A DNA stretch of 64,000 nt, taken from positions 1-64,000 of the forward strand of contig JAIPDS010000003.1 in NCBI GenBank assembly GCA_021737565.1. The letters run 5' to 3'. Shown in pieces: positions 35,257 to 42,905 of the stretch. The notes below the pieces were generated by a model. The model made no database searches. It was not told the DNA's origin and saw only the letters and a program-made list of their open reading frames with translations. Numbering within the stretch: position 1 is the first letter of the stretch; every line of letters begins with the position of its first letter. Made by a program: the position numbers and the translations under genes. The stretch comes from Desulfobacteraceae bacterium (GTDB lineage: Bacteria > Desulfobacterota > Desulfobacteria > Desulfobacterales > Desulfosalsimonadaceae).

Positions 35257-35832
35257 TTATCTTAAACCGTCTTTTCCTGTTGCTTCTTCTTTTGACAACC
35301 CGCCAAGACGATAATTAAGACGCCCCCTGTTTGCCACAACCGCTATGACTGCCACTTCATCCGGCAAAGGAGCGTCAGGAACTCTGACTTCCATGGCGTC
35401 GTAATGGGACCGGACAAACAAAGCATCTTTATAAGCCATGGGAATGTCAATAGCTGTCCCCGGGCCACCCAGCTTGCTGGCCGATGGAATCCACGCCGCC
35501 CCTCCCCCGACAGCTTTTCTCAACCCCCTGGCAAACTCGGTTGTCAGAAACATATTGGCATGATCCATCTCCCCGTTAATACCTACTATTCCTCCCTTGC
35601 CATAACTTTCCGCCGGTTCTTTAAGTGCATTAACGGCTTCTTCTCCAAGATAATCTCCGAGTTCCTCCCCGGCTGCAACAGCCTCGGCTAAATCCTCTAC
35701 ATGCCTTCCCGCATAAGGATTCTTTACAACCACCACGGCCGCAACCTTACACAACGGCCGCCTGGCCACTATCCCTGACTCACTTCTAATTTTTTCTTTT
35801 ACTATAAAAGACTTACGAATTTCTAGTTCCAT
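35257..35832 (-). CDS. Amino-acid-synthesis (AA_synth/DUF1185) family protein 2
   Basis: This ~191-aa paralogue of the protein at 25960-26541 shares VVKNPYAGRHVEDLAEA, YGKGGIVGINGEMDHANM, ASKLGGPGTAIDIPMAYK and MEVRVPDAPLPDEVAV. The ATG at 35832 is used because AAGGAGG lies upstream and family homology starts there; a longer frame to 35895 overlaps the preceding gene. The reaction is unknown. Repeated placement with MmgE/PrpD and MBL-fold genes argues for a catabolic role rather than amino acid synthesis. Confidence 0.88.
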   Translation of the reverse strand: MELEIRKSFIVKEKIRSESGIVARRPLCKVAAVVVVKNPYAGRHVEDLAEAVAAGEELGDYLGEEAVNALKEPAESYGKGGIVGINGEMDHANMFLTTEFARGLRKAVGGGAAWIPSASKLGGPGTAIDIPMAYKDALFVRSHYDAMEVRVPDAPLPDEVAVIAVVANRGRLNYRLGGLSKEEATGKDGLR

Positions 35833-35852
35833 CTCTTTTCCTCCTTGTTTTA

Positions 35853-36854
35853 TTAAACGGAAAAAACCGAATTTAAAATTTCCCCCATATCCCACACCCT
35901 GATACCAAGTTCATTTTCGTGCTTCATCAGGTTGATTAAACATACAGGGCACAAGACAAGAACGTCCCGGCCGGTTTCGGCAAGCTCTTTTGCGCGAATA
36001 TAAGAAATAGACCGGCTTAAGTCCGGATATGCATACTCCACAGGCCCTCCGCAGCAGGCTGTATCCATCCCCGTGTTTTCCGGTTCAATCACCTCGATGT
36101 TTAAGCGATTGGCAACGGTTCGCACAGCTTCTATTATACCCAGATTCCGGGTCATGACACAGGAATCATGCAGGACGAATTTTTCCGGAAACCCGGATGG
36201 CCGATATTCGGGCGAAGGAAATTGCAGCTCTGCAAGTAATTCCAGATAGTGGCGAATATCAAGATTAAAATTGGAGATGATTCGGGGATAGACTTCCCGG
36301 AGCATAAATGTCGTGTGGGGATCTACTGTTACGACGGTTTCGGCCCCTGCGGATTTAAGCTTATTATACACTGATCCTGCAACCGGCATAACCTTTTCTT
36401 CCAACTCCAGCTCCCAGAGCAGGACTCCGCTGTAGGGTTCATTGTCATGCAGATATGCAGGATGAACCCCGACTCCGGCCAGCCCTGATACAATACCGCA
36501 AAGAGCTGCCTTACTCCTGCTGCGGATATTTTGCCCCCGTCTGGCCTTTACGCGAAGAAGCGGATCAATAGTCAATGCACTCACAACCTCTGCTATTCTG
36601 GCAAATCCCTTGACCGAAAGCAGCGGCAGCAAGGGCCGTGCTTTTTCAGTCATCCCGGCGACCTCTACAATAAAGGGAAGCATCTGATACATGCGGGCCG
36701 TGTAAAGAAGCACCGGCCCCCTGTCAGGCAAACTCAGTCCATCGCTCCATCGTGTCCAGTAAACGGTTTTAACTCCCAGGGGATCACCTGTGCGCTCGAG
36801 GTTGTCCTGGATTATATTTAAAGCCTGTGAAATTAAAACCTTAGAGCTTTGCAT
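35853..36854 (-). CDS. CCG-domain Fe-S oxidoreductase subunit (GlcF/HdrB-like)
   Basis: This ~333-aa protein has one clear cysteine-rich CCG motif (HDSC near residue ~233, then ACCGGPVEYAYPD, then LCPVCLIN) as in HdrB/GlcF subunits, and an N-terminal half with a degenerate counterpart (VHPAYLHDNEPYSG). It contains no ferredoxin domain; that part is encoded separately by the gene that overlaps its start (36841-37182). The ATG at 36854 is preferred over 36899. Together with the FAD oxidase it probably forms a membrane-associated hydroxyacid dehydrogenase complex. Confidence 0.85.
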   Translation of the reverse strand: MQSSKVLISQALNIIQDNLERTGDPLGVKTVYWTRWSDGLSLPDRGPVLLYTARMYQMLPFIVEVAGMTEKARPLLPLLSVKGFARIAEVVSALTIDPLLRVKARRGQNIRSRSKAALCGIVSGLAGVGVHPAYLHDNEPYSGVLLWELELEEKVMPVAGSVYNKLKSAGAETVVTVDPHTTFMLREVYPRIISNFNLDIRHYLELLAELQFPSPEYRPSGFPEKFVLHDSCVMTRNLGIIEAVRTVANRLNIEVIEPENTGMDTACCGGPVEYAYPDLSRSISYIRAKELAETGRDVLVLCPVCLINLMKHENELGIRVWDMGEILNSVFSV

Positions 36855-37182
36855 GTTTCCCCTCGCGGGCCAGGTTGGTTGAAAGAAGATAACGGCCACT
36901 GTGAATCAATTCGCAAATATCCAGATTTTGGCCTTTACTCTTGCATATGTTTTCACAGCGCCTGCACTTCAGGCAGCTATATAAGCAGTAGGTAAGGGAG
37001 TCATCAAAATCAAGCCGCCCGGCTAACAGGTACTTAATAATCTGCAGTCTTCCGTATGGTGAAAAACTCTCCACCCCTCCGGACGCCTGGTAGGTAGGGC
37101 ATACGTCAATGCAAAACCGACAGGATCGGCATTTTGAAATTTCCCCAAGAAGAGCCTCCCGCTGTTCCTCCTGCCGGTTCAC
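36841..37182 (-). CDS. 4Fe-4S ferredoxin-type subunit of the oxidase complex
   Basis: This 113-aa protein has two 4Fe-4S motifs, CRSCRFCIDVCPTY (residues ~18-31) and CLKCRRCENICKS (~73-85), spaced as in the N-terminal part of GlcF. Its start overlaps the FAD-oxidase stop (ATGA-type overlap at 37179-37182) and its stop overlaps the CCG-protein start. It would move electrons from the flavin subunit to the CCG subunit. A normally single GlcF-like chain is thus split into two genes here. Confidence 0.9.
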   Translation of the reverse strand: MNRQEEQREALLGEISKCRSCRFCIDVCPTYQASGGVESFSPYGRLQIIKYLLAGRLDFDDSLTYCLYSCLKCRRCENICKSKGQNLDICELIHSGRYLLSTNLAREGKHAKL

Positions 37183-38591
37183 AGCCAGCCCTCCAGGTTC
37201 CCGCGATTTAAAATATTTTTGGGGTCAAAGGACTTTTTGAGCCGAAAATAGGCATCAATGTATGCGGCGCCGTATTTTTTTTTGAGAAAATCTGCGCGCT
37301 GGGCCGTCAGCCCCCACTCACCGCCACAGCCTCCGTATTTAACATTAAGCTCCTCGGTCCTTTGCCGCACTTCCATGGTAACGGACTTTTTTACTTCGTT
37401 GGTTATATCCTTGCTCGGGATAAAGGCGTAGGCGTGTATCGTGGGAGCGCCGATATGCCCGAAAGAATAAAATTCATTGCCCTGATAGCTTTTAAGATTT
37501 AAAATTATTTTTTTTGCTTCGCGGAAGGCATCCTTGAGTTTGTCCACCCGGGGAGTAATTTCGCTTCCGAAAGTGGATCCCAGCCTGTATACATAATTGC
37601 CGGCCTCTGCACGACTGCTCCATATCTTTTCCCATTCCCGGTTATCTGAAACAATACGTGCCTCTATAGGATTTGTTTTTTGCAGGAAGTCTGAAAAAAT
37701 CCGGGCCTTTTCCTGGCAACCAACAGAAGTCGCCGAATGCATGCTTATCATGGCCACTGCACCGCCGGGCTGCGGCAGACCCACTGCTTCGTATCCCACC
37801 TGCGAAGCTTTTTCATCCAAATATTCAAAAAAAAGAGGGGTAGGGATGCCTTGCCGGTACATACCCATTACCGCATCAATGATTTGCTCGGTACTGTTAT
37901 AGTATGCAACGATGTTTTCCATGTAAGGTTTTGGTATCAGGCGCATACGAATTCGGGTAATCACGCAGAACAAGCCCTCTGAACCGACCAGGAATTTAGT
38001 GGCTTCAATACCCGCGGGTTTACGGGTTGATTCCGTTCCGGTGCATAGAATTTCTCCCGTGGGCAGGACCACCTCAAGGCCAAGAACGTAATCTCCCGGC
38101 TTACAAAGGCTGGCATCCACTGCGTGGGCACTTGTATTTACCGAAATGGCGCCTCCGATAGTAGCAACAAGTTCACTGCCGGGAAACGTAGGAAGCATGG
38201 CGTTATAAGGATTCAATGCTTTTCTGAGCTTGCTTATGTGCATGCCCGCCCCGACTTCAAAGTATCCGCGCTCCGGCATGATGCAAAGCTGCTGCATTCT
38301 TCCCATGTCAAGTACAATGGAGTTGGTTTTGGGCCTTGCGAGCCCTACCAGCGAAGTCCCTGATCCATGAGTATGAACGGGTATCTCCCTTGAATTGGCA
38401 TACATTAGAATACCGGAGACTTCCTCACTATTGGACGGCCGGGCAACAGCGTAAGGAATATGGTGAGATTCCAGATCCCAGGGCATGGTGTCTTTGGCAT
38501 AGGCAAAAGCCGTGGGGCGATCTGTGAAGGCATTGTCCTTGCCGACTATCCTGCCTAAGTCTTTAACAAGCTTTTTTAAGTCAATCTCCAT
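37179..38591 (-). CDS. FAD-linked oxidase (GlcD/D-lactate dehydrogenase-like)
   Basis: This ~470-aa VAO/PCMH-type flavoprotein has the FAD-binding loop PVHTHGSGTSLVGLARP, GAGMHISKLRKALNPY, TIGGAISVNTSAH, GSEGLFCVITRIRMRLIP, and a C-terminal GGCGGEWGLTAQRADF with KKSFDPKNILNRGN. It oxidises 2-hydroxyacids such as glycolate or D-lactate in known relatives. The ATG at 38591 follows GGAGG with a 6-nt gap. With the two Fe-S genes downstream it would pass electrons toward the membrane or menaquinone. Glyoxylate/glycolate or a branched 2-hydroxy diacid are possible substrates. Confidence 0.9.
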   Translation of the reverse strand: MEIDLKKLVKDLGRIVGKDNAFTDRPTAFAYAKDTMPWDLESHHIPYAVARPSNSEEVSGILMYANSREIPVHTHGSGTSLVGLARPKTNSIVLDMGRMQQLCIMPERGYFEVGAGMHISKLRKALNPYNAMLPTFPGSELVATIGGAISVNTSAHAVDASLCKPGDYVLGLEVVLPTGEILCTGTESTRKPAGIEATKFLVGSEGLFCVITRIRMRLIPKPYMENIVAYYNSTEQIIDAVMGMYRQGIPTPLFFEYLDEKASQVGYEAVGLPQPGGAVAMISMHSATSVGCQEKARIFSDFLQKTNPIEARIVSDNREWEKIWSSRAEAGNYVYRLGSTFGSEITPRVDKLKDAFREAKKIILNLKSYQGNEFYSFGHIGAPTIHAYAFIPSKDITNEVKKSVTMEVRQRTEELNVKYGGCGGEWGLTAQRADFLKKKYGAAYIDAYFRLKKSFDPKNILNRGNLEGWL

Positions 38592-38664
38592 TGATTCCTC
38601 CGCAGCCCTTTTCCTCATTTTGCATACCAAACGCTTGCGCCCGGGAGGGGATTTGAAAAAATTA

Positions 38665-40443
38665 TCACATGCCTTCAGGTTTGCCGTCTTTATCCCATCC
38701 CCGTGCCCTGTAATATTCTTTTAACATCCGGTTCATCTGATCTTCGGTAATGATTTTATTTGTCTCCGGCAAGGCCTGCTTGTGAAAATGCTTGGGCAAC
38801 CGGTCTTCATCTATGGTCAACCCCTCTCTTATATTAAAACGGCGGGTATTGTCTGAAACCGATGCGGCTAAAGCCCTCATCCGGCCTTTATCCATGTCCA
38901 TACCGGTAACGGCATTGATGATTTTGGCCAGTTGCTCCCATTGATACAAATCCCGGTAAAAACGGCACAGAATAAGGCAGTCAAACACTGTCAACCTGTC
39001 TTCCCATTCGGCAAAGACTTCTGCCTTTCCTTCTATTTGCTCCGGGTCAACCATTCCCGCCAGTTCGGGTTTGTAGAAAGTTGCACGAAGGTGGCATGCC
39101 CCCCGGTCACTGGTTCCGTAGGAAAGGGCCATTCCTTTGAGCACCCTCGGGTCATATCCGGCAGGCTCCAGCCCCTTGACGTGCACCGCCCGGTCTTCCA
39201 TGCCCCACTTTCCTGCCGCATGGCGGATACCCCCGGCCAGTATATCTCCGATGCCGCGCCTGTAGGCAATGTCTTCAATAAGCCGGGCTATCTTGTCTAC
39301 TTCTCCGTAATCTATATCAAAATCGAGCTTTCCCTCCAGAACTGCCTCTATGGTAAAGCCCGCAAGATTGCCAACGGTCATGGTGTCTACCCCGAGCCGG
39401 TCGCCGATATCGTTCAGATAGGCTATTTCCTCAATTTCTTTGACTTCGCAAAGGCCGCCGAATGCAAAGATAGTTTCGTATTCTGGCCCTTCTATCCTAA
39501 GCCCCTTGTGCCGCCCCTGTTTTACTGTGGAAAGCCGTCCGCAGGCCATAAGGCAATGCAGGCAGGCATGGGGTTTTACCTCGCACCGATCGTGCAACGC
39601 TTCGGCATTTATATTTTCACTGTGGGAGGCACGGCCTAAATTCCAGTAACGTGTAGGAAATCCGCCGGCCTCGTTTAAAATATCGACCAGCATCGGGGTG
39701 CCTTTGGTTTTGTATGCATGCACGCCCTTATCTTCCTTGGATATTTGGGCTATTTCCCTGTTGAAGCGCTTTACAAGCTCCGGCTCCGCCGTCTGTTTTT
39801 TTGTGTTTCCCCAAAAGGCCACCGCCTTGATGTTTTTCGAGCCCATGACTGCCCCAACGCCGGTTCGCCCTGCAGAACGCCAGTAATCGTTTTCTATTAC
39901 CGCAAAAACCACCCGGTTCTCGCCGGCAGGCCCTATGGTGATAACCCCGCACTTTTTCGCATCCGGTCGATTCTCCCTTATCCACGCCCTAACCCGGTCC
40001 TCTGTTTCATAAGTGTCAAGACCCATAAGCTCGGCGGCGTCATGGAACACAATGCCCTTGTCACTGATTTCGATCCAGGATGGTCCGGGGCAGGCCCCCC
40101 TGATAACAAAAGCGTCAAATCCGGTTCTCGCCATGTATTCTGCAACCGTTCCGCCGGAATACGACTCTGAAAAATATCCAGTTTGCGGTGACTTAGTGAA
40201 AACTCCGTATCTGGAAGATCCCCAGACGGCGGTTCCCGCGGTTGGGCCGATTGAAAATATAAGATGATTTTGAGGGCTTAACGGGTCAACCTTTGGCGGG
40301 TTTCTATCAAGCAGCAGTTGTGCGCCCAGGCCTTTGCCTCCCAGGGTTTGTGAAATGATTTCATCGGAAATATTTTCTATCCGGTATTCCTGCCGGGTCG
40401 CATCTATGCTGACAATGGTGTTATGACAACCGAACATATCCAT
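38665..40443 (-). CDS. Aldehyde:ferredoxin oxidoreductase (tungsten/molybdenum pterin)
   Basis: This 592-aa AOR-family protein has the N-terminal pterin-binding domain (GGKGLGAQLLLDR, GVFTKSPQTGYFSESYSGG, RTGVGAVMGSKNIKAVAFWG) and Cys ligands for 4Fe-4S in ACLHCLMACGR with a late Cys in VFDCLILCRF. It would oxidise an aldehyde to an acid with ferredoxin, or run in reverse. It lies 73 nt upstream of the FAD-oxidase gene. In an enamidase-type pathway, a formyl-dicarboxylate would be an obvious candidate substrate, competing with the dehydrogenase encoded at 24970 (inference). Confidence 0.93.
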   Translation of the reverse strand: MDMFGCHNTIVSIDATRQEYRIENISDEIISQTLGGKGLGAQLLLDRNPPKVDPLSPQNHLIFSIGPTAGTAVWGSSRYGVFTKSPQTGYFSESYSGGTVAEYMARTGFDAFVIRGACPGPSWIEISDKGIVFHDAAELMGLDTYETEDRVRAWIRENRPDAKKCGVITIGPAGENRVVFAVIENDYWRSAGRTGVGAVMGSKNIKAVAFWGNTKKQTAEPELVKRFNREIAQISKEDKGVHAYKTKGTPMLVDILNEAGGFPTRYWNLGRASHSENINAEALHDRCEVKPHACLHCLMACGRLSTVKQGRHKGLRIEGPEYETIFAFGGLCEVKEIEEIAYLNDIGDRLGVDTMTVGNLAGFTIEAVLEGKLDFDIDYGEVDKIARLIEDIAYRRGIGDILAGGIRHAAGKWGMEDRAVHVKGLEPAGYDPRVLKGMALSYGTSDRGACHLRATFYKPELAGMVDPEQIEGKAEVFAEWEDRLTVFDCLILCRFYRDLYQWEQLAKIINAVTGMDMDKGRMRALAASVSDNTRRFNIREGLTIDEDRLPKHFHKQALPETNKIITEDQMNRMLKEYYRARGWDKDGKPEGM

Positions 40444-40550
40444 ACTCCTCGTATGTTACTTTTCCCTGAATCCGTGAAAGTTTAAACAATTCAGACTTTC
40501 ATTACAGGGCTCTCCGGCTCGCCCGGCCGGCATTGATTCTAACCCAAATA

Positions 40551-41243
40551 TCATCCTATATCTCCATGCCCTTCTGCCTTGAATTCAAATGATGGATCCG
40601 CTTGTTTCCTCTGATATCTTTGATATGTATTTAATATACTTTTTTTCACACTTTCTTTAACCAACTGTGAAATTTCATGCTGAAATAACTTTTGATATTC
40701 CTCTGTATTAAAAGCTTCTATATCTTTGAATTCAATTAAAAGAAGCCATTGAGGAGAACCCTCTATACAATGAAACCGGCGAAGGTTTATAAATTGGGGA
40801 ATATCTCTTAATTTGTTAATGAACTCTTTTTCCACCCAACGATTAAACTCTTCTTCTTTGTTTTTATCTACATCATATGCCCATAAAGTCAGGGCATTGG
40901 AATTTTTGGCAAGCAAACTCTGTCCGGGATAAACCTGCTCGTAAGTATTTCTTACAAACACCGGCGATCGGCTAATTATCCTTTTGCTCCACGGAGAATA
41001 ACCTGAAAGGGCAATACTCTTATAGGCTTCACTCTCAAGTACTTGAGGACTTTCAAGATCATAGAGAGCTAGCGATTTCGGATAACCCTCGCAAACAATA
41101 AACCGGGAAATTTCCAGAAAACCCGGTACGCCCGACCTCTCGGGAATATGCTCGGTATCATACCAGTCGTTGAATTCCTCCCACATTCCCTCGCCAGGTT
41201 CTAACATGGCCAGCAGTAAACCGTAATTTCCTTTTTTCCCCAT
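40551..41243 (-). CDS. Duplicated dimeric alpha/beta-barrel (EthD-like) protein
   Basis: A 230-aa soluble protein that seems to contain two ferredoxin-like alpha/beta-barrel repeats: residues ~7-95 with FNDWYDTEHIPERSGVPGF, and ~115-205 with FNRWVEKEFINKLRDIPQF. This resembles EthD/DABB-type proteins seen near catabolic genes, some being small isomerases or decarboxylases. No catalytic residue can be assigned. It is the first gene downstream (on the minus strand) of the repeat-rich gap at 41.2-41.8 kb. Confidence 0.7.
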   Translation of the reverse strand: MGKKGNYGLLLAMLEPGEGMWEEFNDWYDTEHIPERSGVPGFLEISRFIVCEGYPKSLALYDLESPQVLESEAYKSIALSGYSPWSKRIISRSPVFVRNTYEQVYPGQSLLAKNSNALTLWAYDVDKNKEEEFNRWVEKEFINKLRDIPQFINLRRFHCIEGSPQWLLLIEFKDIEAFNTEEYQKLFQHEISQLVKESVKKSILNTYQRYQRKQADPSFEFKAEGHGDIG

Positions 41244-41772
41244 TGGAACCTCCTTTTTTTATTACATGACTCAACTTCCTTGGTTGCATTACCACTTTTA
41301 AGGGACAGCACCCTGAAGCCAACGACTTCTAAGTAACTTCAGCAAAAGTTACTGTTATAGCTCGGTCCCGGGCTGCGGCCCGGGGGGAACACTTCCAAGG
41401 AAATCCTTTTTTTGCGCTCTCACGAAATTGCACTTCGTTGCCCTGACGGCGGTGCGGAAAAGCGGGTTTTCGAGCGGAAATTCAGGCTCGACGAGGCCCC
41501 GGGAGCGAGGAAACTCCTTTTCCGCGGCGCCGATCAGCCAAGGTGCTCACGGATTTCCTTTGTACAAAAATACCGCCCTGGCGGGATAAACAGCTTTTTA
41601 AGGAATCATTATAAGATAGCCCCGCTGAAAACATCATAAATTTCCAAATCCTCTGTCACATCGTATATTTTGTGCCGCACACCCGGAGCCTATAATGAGG
41701 ATATCCGTATCAATGATTTTATGCTTGAACTGCATTCACTGTCTCCAAAAAAAAATTCCCCCCAGTCTGAAG
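41244..41772. other. Gene-free gap with repeat
   Basis: This 529-nt interval between the DABB protein gene and the nitrilase gene contains no credible gene. Its centre (41375-41600) is repeat C copy 2; its edges are AT-rich. No convincing promoter for the minus-strand gene at 41243 was identified, so how the 31.8-41.2 kb block is transcribed is unclear. Confidence 0.7.
41375..41600. repeat. Dispersed repeat C, copy 2
   Basis: This segment matches 3821-4046 closely and in the same orientation, including GCGGCCCGGGGGG, CACTTCCAAGGAAATCC, TTGCCCTGACGGCGGTGCGG, GAGGCTCGACGAGGC-like, and GATCAGCCAAGGTGCT. Inner inverted arms are partly conserved. It interrupts the long minus-strand gene string. 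Confidence 0.8.
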
Positions 41773-42834
41773 CTATGTTTTTTTGATTGATTCCAGATTG
41801 TCGCTTATTTCCTGCAATTTTGCCGAAATTTCTTCAAGGGAGCGAAGCTTTTGGCCTTCAATCCCATCCTTGTCTTTGGTTTGGAATTTGGTCACGGGTT
41901 CTATTGGATGCTCGCTTCTGCCTTTAAGGTTAAGATTTATGATATTCCAGCGGGCATCTCTGCCTGTGGTATCGATTGCTGTCTTGCGCAGCGTAATCAA
42001 ATTATAATCAATTTCCCCGTACAGTATATCTTCACAATCATATAGCGGGCCCACTATATATTCACCGTTTGGATTAATTATTCCGCTGCCTCCGAAATAA
42101 GTCCAGTTGGCATTGCCAAAGCCGGCCTTTTCGGCCTCCTGGGGCGGAACATAAATCGAGGAGACCAAAACAAAATTCTGTCCTTCAAGAGCATGTGCAC
42201 GAGAGGCCGCGTCAATTACATGCTTATTGGTCCGACCATCCTTGTAATTGGGCCAGCCGGGCCATGAAGCACAATGAATTTGTTCCCCCTGGGCTATAAG
42301 AGAATACTTTAAAAGCGGCTGCAGGTGCTCGTAGCATATTAACCCGCCTATGCGTCCGATACCCGAATCAACCACCTTTAATGTCTCGCCTGATCCCCGC
42401 CTGTGAAACACTTTTTCTCTGTTGGACGGGAACAATTTACGATGTACATGCAAAAGCTCTCCCTCGGCACTTATAAAGGCCAGGCTGTTATACAGTACAC
42501 CATCATATAACTTCACCCTTTCATTAAAACCCAAAACAATAAAAATGCCATGCTGACGAGCCAGGGTGCGGAACTTATTTATCTCGGCTCCGTCTGCACA
42601 GACTGAATTATTTGTAAGCTCCAGCAGGTTATCGGCCCATTGCTTTGGATTACTTAAATCTATTGACCAGTTAGGATATGCGGGCAAAAAGCATTCGGGA
42701 AAAATAATCAGTTTCGCCCCCTCCTTGGCGGCCCTGGAGATATACTCCCCGGCCTTCTCGATTGTAGCCTCACAATTCAGCGGATAGACCGGGCTGATCT
42801 GGGCTACTGCGGCGACGAATTTTTTGTTGTACAT
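41773..42834 (-). CDS. Nitrilase (branch 1, nitrile aminohydrolase type)
   Basis: This 353-aa carbon-nitrogen hydrolase has the Glu-Lys-Cys triad: Glu47 in FPECFLPAYP, Lys133 in HRKLFPS and Cys167 in GLICYEHLQPLLKYSL. The segment after the Cys (PLLKYSLIAQGEQIHCASWP) is the signature of true nitrilases and cyanide hydratases rather than amidases; Tyr replaces the usual Trp after the catalytic Cys. It would turn a nitrile into an acid and ammonia. Its location directly before the acyl-CoA ligase genes suggests an entry reaction, though a promiscuous amide substrate is possible. Confidence 0.9.
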   Translation of the reverse strand: MYNKKFVAAVAQISPVYPLNCEATIEKAGEYISRAAKEGAKLIIFPECFLPAYPNWSIDLSNPKQWADNLLELTNNSVCADGAEINKFRTLARQHGIFIVLGFNERVKLYDGVLYNSLAFISAEGELLHVHRKLFPSNREKVFHRRGSGETLKVVDSGIGRIGGLICYEHLQPLLKYSLIAQGEQIHCASWPGWPNYKDGRTNKHVIDAASRAHALEGQNFVLVSSIYVPPQEAEKAGFGNANWTYFGGSGIINPNGEYIVGPLYDCEDILYGEIDYNLITLRKTAIDTTGRDARWNIINLNLKGRSEHPIEPVTKFQTKDKDGIEGQKLRSLEEISAKLQEISDNLESIKKT

Positions 42835-42905
42835 GACAAAACCTCCTTTTATGATGGTTGTTTGATTCTAAAGGGTAGTGGTTCGCAATTAATAATCCGG
42901 GCTTC

